DNA of 10,815 nucleotides from an uncultured Kiloniellales bacterium (GTDB lineage Bacteria > Pseudomonadota > Alphaproteobacteria > Kiloniellales > JAKSDN01): contig CAMYMY010000082.1 of NCBI GenBank assembly GCA_947259625.1, positions 1 to 10,815 of the forward strand, written 5' to 3'. Within the stretch, counting starts at the first letter, position 1; every line of letters begins with the position of its first letter. Of the stretch, positions 5,999-10,815 are shown piece after piece. The notes under the pieces were generated by a model. The model was not told where the DNA came from. It made no database searches and saw only the letters and a program-made list of their open reading frames with translations. Made by a program: the position numbers and the translations under genes.

Positions 5999-7288
5999 AT
6001 GGCGAACGAAGGGCCCAAGAGTCAGACGATCCTCGTCGTCGGCGGCGGCATTTCCGGCGTCACGGCCGCGGTGGAGGCGGCGGAGGTCGGCTACGAGGTC
6101 GTGTTGTTGGAACGCGGCCCCGTCATCGGCGGACGGGTGGCGCAGCTGAACCGGTACTTTCCCAAGCTCTGCCATCCGGCCTGCGGCCTGGAAATCAATT
6201 TCCAGCGCATCCGCAAGAACCGGAAGCTCAAGCTCTTAACCATGGCCAGCGTGGTCGGGGTCGAGGGCCGCAAGGGCGACTACAGGGTCACGGTGAAGAC
6301 CACGCCGCGCTACGTGAACGCCAACTGCACCGCCTGCGGCGCCTGCGCCGAGGCCACCGAGATGGAGGTGCCCGATCCCTTCAACTTCGGCCTGAGCAAG
6401 GTCAAGGCGGCCTATCTGCCCCACGAGCACGCCTATCCGATGCGCTATGTCGTCGCCCCGGAGGCGATCGGCACGCCCGAGGCCGAGAAGATCAAGGCGG
6501 CCTGCAGCTACGGCGCGGTCGACCTCGAGGAAAAGGAGCAGACCTTCGACCTCACGGCGGGCGCCATCGTCTGGGCCACCGGCTGGTCACCCTACGACCC
6601 GGCCAAGATCGATTCCTACAACTACGTCCACAGCCCGGACATCGTCACCAACATGGAGATGGAGCGCCTGGCCAACCACGCCGGGCCGACCGGCGGCAAG
6701 ATCGTCCGGCCGTCCAACGGCGAGGCGGCCAAGCACGTCGCGCTGATCCAGTGCGCGGGCTCGCGCGACCACAACCACCTGCCCTATTGCTCGCGCATCT
6801 GCTGTCTGGGCTCGCTCAAGCACGCGGCCTATCTGCGCGAGCAGTACGAGGACGCCGAGGTCGACATCTACTACATCGACATCCGCGCCCACGACAAGCT
6901 GGAGGCCTTCTACCAGAAGGTCGCCGCCGACCCGCAGGTCCGGTTCATCAAGTCCAAGCCCGGCTCGATCGTGGTCGGCGAGGACGGCCGGCCGACGGTC
7001 TGCGGCGAGGACACGATCACCCGCGAGATCTACAAGAACCCCTACGACCTCGTGGTGCTGGCGACCGGCATGCAGCCGAACGCGGCCGGCGACTACCACC
7101 CGCCCATGTCGCTCGAGGCCGACGACTACGGCTTCGTCGTGCCGGCGCTGGAGGGCGACGACGGTATCATTCCGGCGGGCGTCGCCGCCGCGCCCCACGA
7201 CGTTTCGCTCTCCGTGCAGTCGGCGACCGCCGCGGCGCTCAAGGCGATCCAGGCGGTCGGCGGCCGCGCCGGCTCAGGCCAAAGCTAG
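5999..7288 (+). CDS. qmoA: QmoA, HdrA-like flavoprotein of the Qmo complex
   Basis: QmoA is a FAD protein related to the HdrA subunit of heterodisulfide reductase. Together with QmoB it exchanges electrons between APS reductase and the quinone pool or, with HdrCB, soluble carriers. The 429-residue product has an N-terminal Rossmann motif ILVVGGGISG (G15, G17, G20) ending in LLERG. The conserved LCHPACG cysteines (C58, C62) follow, then a cysteine cluster NCTACGAC (C110, C113, C116), and a second flavin/FeS region QCAGSRDHNHLPYC with C252, C264, C268 and C269. No membrane segment is present. The start ATG follows AGAAGG about 12 bases upstream; the product MANEGPKSQTILVV places the FAD motif at the usual distance. 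The stop lies only 12 bases before the preferred qmoB start. Codon use is strongly G/C-ending, unlike aprMBA. Confidence 0.95.
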   Translation: MANEGPKSQTILVVGGGISGVTAAVEAAEVGYEVVLLERGPVIGGRVAQLNRYFPKLCHPACGLEINFQRIRKNRKLKLLTMASVVGVEGRKGDYRVTVKTTPRYVNANCTACGACAEATEMEVPDPFNFGLSKVKAAYLPHEHAYPMRYVVAPEAIGTPEAEKIKAACSYGAVDLEEKEQTFDLTAGAIVWATGWSPYDPAKIDSYNYVHSPDIVTNMEMERLANHAGPTGGKIVRPSNGEAAKHVALIQCAGSRDHNHLPYCSRICCLGSLKHAAYLREQYEDAEVDIYYIDIRAHDKLEAFYQKVAADPQVRFIKSKPGSIVVGEDGRPTVCGEDTITREIYKNPYDLVVLATGMQPNAAGDYHPPMSLEADDYGFVVPALEGDDGIIPAGVAAAPHDVSLSVQSATAAALKAIQAVGGRAGSGQS

Positions 7289-7292
7289 GAGG
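7287..7292 (+). promoter_or_regulatory. Ribosome-binding site that decides the qmoB start
   Basis: A perfect AGGAGG overlaps the qmoA stop codon. It is 2 bases from the GTG at 7295, too close, and 8 bases from the in-frame GTG at 7301, the optimum. qmoB therefore most likely starts at 7301, giving MEDRKPGVYLCKGCGIG. Confidence 0.7.
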
Positions 7293-7300
7293 ACGTGAAG

Positions 7301-9568
7301 GTGGAAGACAGGAAACCCGGCGTCTATCTGTGCAAGGGCTGCGGCATCGGCCAGGCGGTCTCGGTCGACGAGCTGGAGACGGTGGCGGGCGAGATGAAGG
7401 CGCCGCTGTGCCGCCAGCACGACGCCTTCTGCGCCGACGACGGCGTCGCGGCGATCAAGAAGGACCTGGCCGACGGGACCGTCAACCAGGTGGTCGTGGC
7501 CGCCTGCTCGAGCCGGGTCATGACCGACCGTTTCGATTTCGACGGCACCCAGGTGATCCGCGCCAACCTCCGCGAGCAGGTGGTCTGGAGCCATCCGGCC
7601 GGCGACGAGGACACCCAGATGCTGGCCGCCGACAACGTCCGCATGGCGATCGCCCAGGCCGGCAAGACCGCGCCGCCCGAGCCCTGGACCGAGGGCGAGT
7701 TCAGCCAGCGCATCCTGGTGGTCGGCGGCGGCGTCTCGGGCCTGAGCGCGGCCAGCGAGGCGGCCAAGGCCGGCCATGACGTGCTGCTGCTGGAGCGCAG
7801 CGACCAGCTGGGCGGCTGGGCGCGCAAGTGGGCCCGGCGCATGCCGCACCGCCCGCCCTACCGCGACCCGCAGGAGAACGACGTCGGCGCGCTGATCGCG
7901 GCGGTCGAGGCCGACCCGGCGATCACCGTCAAGACCGGCGCCACGGTCGCCAAGACCCAAGGCATGCCCGGCAAGTTCACGGTGGAAGTGAGCCAGGGCG
8001 GCGCAGAGACGACGGAGACGGTCGGCGCCATCGTGGCGGCCACCGGCTGGCGGCCCTACGTCCCGAACAAGCTGGGCCATCTCGGCTACGGCGCCGCGCC
8101 CGACGTGGTCACCGGCATCGAGCTCGAGGAGATGCTGGCCGACGGCGGGGTCAAGCGCAAATCGGACGGCAGCCCGGCCAAGCTGGTCGCCTTCGTCCAG
8201 TGCGCCGGCTCGCGCGACCCGAACCACCTGCCCTACTGCTCGTCGGTCTGCTGCGGCGTCTCGATCAAGCAGGCCCTGCAGATCAAGCAGGCCGATCCCG
8301 AGGCCAGCGTCTACATCATCTTCCAGGAGCTGCGCACCCCCGGCACCGCCGAGGAGTTCTACCGCCAGGCCCAGGAGGCCGGCGTGATCTTCATGAAGGG
8401 CAACGTCAAGTCGGTCGACTCCGAGCTCACGGTGACGGTCGACGACGCGCTGCTCGGCGAGGAGGTCCCGATGTTCGGCCTCGACCTCGTGGTGCTCGCC
8501 ACCGGCATGGTGCCGAACGCCACCAACGTGGACAGCGCGACGCCGGAGACGGGCGAGGACCAGCTGAAGTCCGACATCGATCCCCTGTCGCCGATCCCGG
8601 TGGCCGGCTATGCCGGCGCGGCGCCGCCGGCCGCCGAACGGGCCGAGGAGGCCGTGCCGCCCGGCGGGCCGATCCTCAACCTGCAGTACCGCCAGGGGCC
8701 GCACATCCCGGTCCTGGCCGACGGCTTTGCCGATTCGCACTACATCTGCTTCCCCTACGAGACCCGGCGCAGCGGCATCTACACCTGCGGACCGGTGCGC
8801 CGGCCGATGGACATCGCCGAGTCGGCCGAGGACGCCGCCGGCGCGGTGCTCAAGGCGATCCAGGCGGTCCGCGGCGCGGCCGAGGGCGGGTCGCTGCATC
8901 CGCGCGTCGGCGACCTCTCGTTTCCCAAGATCGGGCTGGACATCTGCACCCGCTGCCGGCGCTGCACGGTCGAGTGTCCCTTCGGCGCGATCGACGAGGA
9001 CGAGAACGACTATCCGCTGGTCAACCCGACGCGCTGCCGGCGCTGCGGCACCTGCATGGGCGCCTGCCCGGTCCGGACCATCAGCTTCGACAACTACAAC
9101 ATCCAGATGATCAGCGAGATGATCAACGCGGTCGAGGTGCCCGACGAGTTCGAGGAGAAGCCGCGCATCCTGGTCCTGGCCTGCGAGAACGACGCCTGTC
9201 CCGCCATCGACATGGCCGGCATCAAGCGCGCGCAGTACAGCGCCTACGTCCGCATCATCCCGGTGCGCTGCCTGGGCTCGGTCTCCATGCTCTGGGTCTC
9301 GGACGCGCTGTCGCGCGGCTTCGACGGCATCATGCTGATGGGCTGCAAGTCCGGCGACGACTACCAGTGCCACTTCGTCAAGGGCAGCGGCATCGCCGAG
9401 GAGCGCATGGCGAATATCGGCGAGACGCTGGAGAGCATGATGCTGGAGCGCGAGCGGGTCACCTCGGCCGAGGTGTCCATCGCCGATTCCGGAAGCGTCG
9501 CCAAGGTACTGGACGATTTCGTTGCCAAGCTGGGCGAACTCGACCCCAACCCCTTCAAGGGATTCTAG
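7301..9568 (+). CDS. qmoB: QmoB, HdrA-like flavoprotein with ferredoxin and MvhD-type domains
   Basis: QmoB is the large HdrA-like partner of QmoA, 755 residues with the GTG at 7301. Its N-terminus carries GVYLCKGCGIG (C11, C14) with further cysteines C37, C44 and C69 in the HdrA N-terminal domain. A Rossmann FAD motif ILVVGGGVSGLSAA lies near 140-150, and QCAGSRDPNHLPYC has C301, C313, C317 and C318. Two [4Fe-4S] ferredoxin motifs follow: C549, C552, C555, C559 and C579, C582, C585, C589. The last 150 residues resemble MvhD (F420-non-reducing hydrogenase delta subunit), with C628 and C633 (CENDACP), C657, C682 (MGCKSGDDYQC) and C690. The protein is soluble and complete. In Qmo systems QmoB is thought to be the contact for AprB; that is established for sulfate reducers and inferred here. 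hdrC follows only after a 391-bp gap filled by a repeat. Confidence 0.95.
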   Translation: MEDRKPGVYLCKGCGIGQAVSVDELETVAGEMKAPLCRQHDAFCADDGVAAIKKDLADGTVNQVVVAACSSRVMTDRFDFDGTQVIRANLREQVVWSHPAGDEDTQMLAADNVRMAIAQAGKTAPPEPWTEGEFSQRILVVGGGVSGLSAASEAAKAGHDVLLLERSDQLGGWARKWARRMPHRPPYRDPQENDVGALIAAVEADPAITVKTGATVAKTQGMPGKFTVEVSQGGAETTETVGAIVAATGWRPYVPNKLGHLGYGAAPDVVTGIELEEMLADGGVKRKSDGSPAKLVAFVQCAGSRDPNHLPYCSSVCCGVSIKQALQIKQADPEASVYIIFQELRTPGTAEEFYRQAQEAGVIFMKGNVKSVDSELTVTVDDALLGEEVPMFGLDLVVLATGMVPNATNVDSATPETGEDQLKSDIDPLSPIPVAGYAGAAPPAAERAEEAVPPGGPILNLQYRQGPHIPVLADGFADSHYICFPYETRRSGIYTCGPVRRPMDIAESAEDAAGAVLKAIQAVRGAAEGGSLHPRVGDLSFPKIGLDICTRCRRCTVECPFGAIDEDENDYPLVNPTRCRRCGTCMGACPVRTISFDNYNIQMISEMINAVEVPDEFEEKPRILVLACENDACPAIDMAGIKRAQYSAYVRIIPVRCLGSVSMLWVSDALSRGFDGIMLMGCKSGDDYQCHFVKGSGIAEERMANIGETLESMMLERERVTSAEVSIADSGSVAKVLDDFVAKLGELDPNPFKGF

Positions 9569-9642
9569 CCGTGAGCCCGCCGCCGCCGATTGTCGTGACC
9601 GGACTCGATCTACGTCGAACCTCGGCCAAGGCCCGCACCTGT

Positions 9643-9833
9643 CCCCTCGCCCTTCGGGAGAGGGGCGCGTATGCGCGGCGCTTCGCGCGGCCCGCGCGCT
9701 CTGGCGCGTGGGAGGGTGAGGGCCTGTTGGTTTTCGGTTCCGGCCGTCGAAGCCGGTCGCGGTGGCATAAGGGGAAACAACTTGCCCTCACCCACTCGGC
9801 TTCGCCTCGTCACCCTCTCCCGAGGGGCGAGGG
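9643..9833. repeat. Long inverted-repeat intergenic element (CCCTC/GAGGG family)
   Basis: Two hairpin arms face each other. The left arm 9643-9665 folds as CCCCTC-g-CCC-TTC-GGG-a-GAGGGG. The right arm 9813-9833 folds as CCCTC-t-CCC-GAG-GGG-c-GAGGG and is its reverse-complement relative. Inside them GGGTGAGGGC (9714-9723) is exactly inverted at 9784-9793. Between the arms lies about 60 bases without coding sign; the left arm also has an extra G+C-rich insertion (9666-9707). Similar CCCTC...GAGGG palindromes are scattered between genes in many high-G+C proteobacteria and resemble REP or MITE elements. It encodes nothing recognisable. The rest of the gap (9569-9642 and 9834-9959) shows no gene; the element could act as a transcript-processing or partial-termination site. 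Confidence 0.7.
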
Positions 9834-9959
9834 TTACGTTCGAGTGCCTTTGCCGGGATCGGCGCTTCCTGGACCAGGTTCCAATTGCGACAGGGGCCTT
9901 GCGAACGGCCGCGTGCACGAGCTTTGTTTCGAGCCAGCTTTCAGAGAAGGCACTGAACC

Positions 9960-10568
9960 ATGAGCGTAGCCCCGCCAGAAGAATCCAAGCGGAAGTACGA
10001 CCTCGGCTTCGCGAGCTGGGTCTACGAGAACGTCGAGGGCGGCGACAAGCTCGCCATGTGCATGCAGTGCGGCGTGTGCTCCGGCTCGTGTCCCATCGGC
10101 ACCGAGATGGACCACGGGCCGCGCAAGCTCTTCATGATGATCCGCGCCGGCATGAAGGAGGCGGTGCTGGCCTCCAACACCATGTGGAACTGCACGGCCT
10201 GCTTCAACTGCGTCGTGCGCTGTCCGCGCGAGGTGCCGGTCGCCTACATCCTCAAGGGCCTGGGCAGCGCGGCGGTCGATCTGGGCTATGCCAAGAAGGA
10301 GGACACGGTGCGCTTCTCCAAGGCCTTCTGGTGGAGCGCCAGGACCTACGGCCGCACCGACGAGCGCCTGGTGACGGCGAAGTACTACTTCTCCGGCGGC
10401 CTGGTCGCGGGCATGAAGAAGGGCCTGGAGAATTCCAAGATCGCGCTCGGCATGATCAAGGCCAAGCGCATGCACCTGGGCGCCTCGCACAAGATCAAGG
10501 ACCGCAAGGGCCTGCAGGCGATCCTGGCCAAGGCCGCCGAGATCGAAGCGCGAGAGAAGGAGGGTTAG
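9960..10568 (+). CDS. hdrC: HdrC-like iron-sulfur protein, takes the place of the QmoC soluble domain
   Basis: A 202-residue heterodisulfide reductase subunit C homologue, an electron carrier with two [4Fe-4S] clusters linking the HdrA-like QmoA/QmoB to HdrB. Ligands are C34, C37, C40, C44 (CMQCGVCSGSCP) and C78, C81, C84, C88 (CTACFNCVVRCP). The C-terminal part is helical and basic and has no transmembrane segment, so this is free HdrC and not the HdrC-HdrE fusion that defines QmoC. The ATG at 9960 is preceded by AGAAGG about 10 bases upstream. The stop lies 3 bases before hdrB. Its distance from qmoB is unusual for an operon that is normally tight. Confidence 0.92.
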   Translation: MSVAPPEESKRKYDLGFASWVYENVEGGDKLAMCMQCGVCSGSCPIGTEMDHGPRKLFMMIRAGMKEAVLASNTMWNCTACFNCVVRCPREVPVAYILKGLGSAAVDLGYAKKEDTVRFSKAFWWSARTYGRTDERLVTAKYYFSGGLVAGMKKGLENSKIALGMIKAKRMHLGASHKIKDRKGLQAILAKAAEIEAREKEG

Positions 10569-10571
10569 GCG

Positions 10572-10815
10572 ATGAGCGGGGACGACACACCCAAGAAGAA
10601 GTTCACCTATTATCCCGGCTGCAGCTCGCAGAGCAGCGGCAGCCATCTCGACCAGTCGCTCAGGGCCATCGCGCCCGAGCTCGGCCTCGAGCTGGAGGAG
10701 CTGGACGACTGGAACTGCTGCGGCGCCTCGGTCGGCCACATCGAGGGCGGCCAGCTGCCCAACACCGCGCTCTCGGGGCGCAACCTGGCGAACGCGCAAC
10801 GCCAGGGCCCGCAGG
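10572..10815 (+). CDS. hdrB: HdrB-like CCG-domain protein; partial, runs off right edge
   Basis: The first 81 codons of a heterodisulfide reductase subunit B homologue. Visible are FTYYPGCSSQSSGSHLDQS with C17, and the CCG motif DWNCCGAS with C49, C50 and G51; the family normally repeats the CCG motif once more downstream, and the pairs bind non-cubane [4Fe-4S] clusters that act on disulfide-type substrates. AAGGAGGG inside the end of hdrC gives an excellent ribosome-binding site about 8 bases before the ATG. The 3-base spacing to hdrC indicates one operon. Whether a membrane subunit (HdrE-like) follows cannot be seen. Confidence 0.92.
   Translation, partial: MSGDDTPKKKFTYYPGCSSQSSGSHLDQSLRAIAPELGLELEELDDWNCCGASVGHIEGGQLPNTALSGRNLANAQRQGPQ

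Noticed and set aside
7274..9373. 699-codon open frame on the minus strand opposite qmoB
   Set aside because: It lies antisense to a clear QmoB with all cofactor motifs. The product is a low-complexity run of Ala, Gly, Arg, Val and Asp, as expected of a shadow frame in high-G+C DNA.
9643..9833. CRISPR array or intrinsic terminator in the qmoB-hdrC gap
   Set aside because: There are two inverted arms rather than regularly spaced direct repeats, and no T-run follows either hairpin, so a dispersed palindromic element is the better description.
7828..9963. 711-codon plus-strand frame overlapping qmoB and the following gap
   Set aside because: It is an alternate frame of qmoB, Arg/Gly/Ala-rich without any domain, and runs through the repeat element.

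Overview
The window is a sulfur-metabolism locus. It encodes the APS (adenosine 5'-phosphosulfate) arm of reverse dissimilatory sulfate reduction: AprB, AprA, AprM, ATP sulfurylase (Sat), and the electron-transfer proteins QmoA, QmoB, HdrC and HdrB. The aprM gene and the two types of AprB point to a sulfur-oxidising proteobacterium in which sulfite is oxidised to APS and then to sulfate plus ATP. The very G+C-rich coding sequence of the right half and the CCCTC/GAGGG intergenic repeat would suit an alphaproteobacterium of Rhodospirillales type. That placement is an inference; no 16S or other taxonomic marker is present.

Layout. At the left edge, a second aprB (only its first 53 codons, minus strand) reads out of the window. 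It has the long-loop ferredoxin motif of the SRB-like ('lineage II') AprB. Its upstream region (162-704) holds an AT-rich promoter candidate, an FNR-type site and a decayed minus-strand remnant of an ankyrin gene. Then comes aprM-aprB-aprA on the plus strand (705-3846), of the 'lineage I' sulfur-oxidiser type. Downstream and convergent are an intact ankyrin-repeat gene and sat (3932-5651, minus strand; sat is transcribed first). A 347-bp divergent intergenic region carries a good sigma-70-like promoter and a dyad. From 5999 the plus strand carries qmoA and qmoB. A 391-bp gap containing a long inverted-repeat element follows, then hdrC and the start of hdrB, which runs off the right edge.

How the parts work together. 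AprBA oxidises sulfite plus AMP to APS, and Sat converts APS plus pyrophosphate to ATP and sulfate. The two electrons per sulfite can leave AprBA by two routes encoded side by side: the membrane protein AprM, or the QmoAB/HdrCB flavin-iron-sulfur proteins. The usual membrane-bound QmoC is absent from the visible part and HdrC plus HdrB stand in its place.

History suggested by the sequence. The leftward genes sat, ank and the edge aprB share one strand. The aprMBA block lies between ank and that aprB in the opposite orientation, has visibly lower G+C and different codon use, and is flanked on both sides by ankyrin-gene sequence (one intact, one degenerate). The simplest reading is an ancestral leftward sat-ank-aprBA operon, divergent from qmoAB-hdrCB, into which an aprMBA cassette was later placed with a partial duplication of ank.
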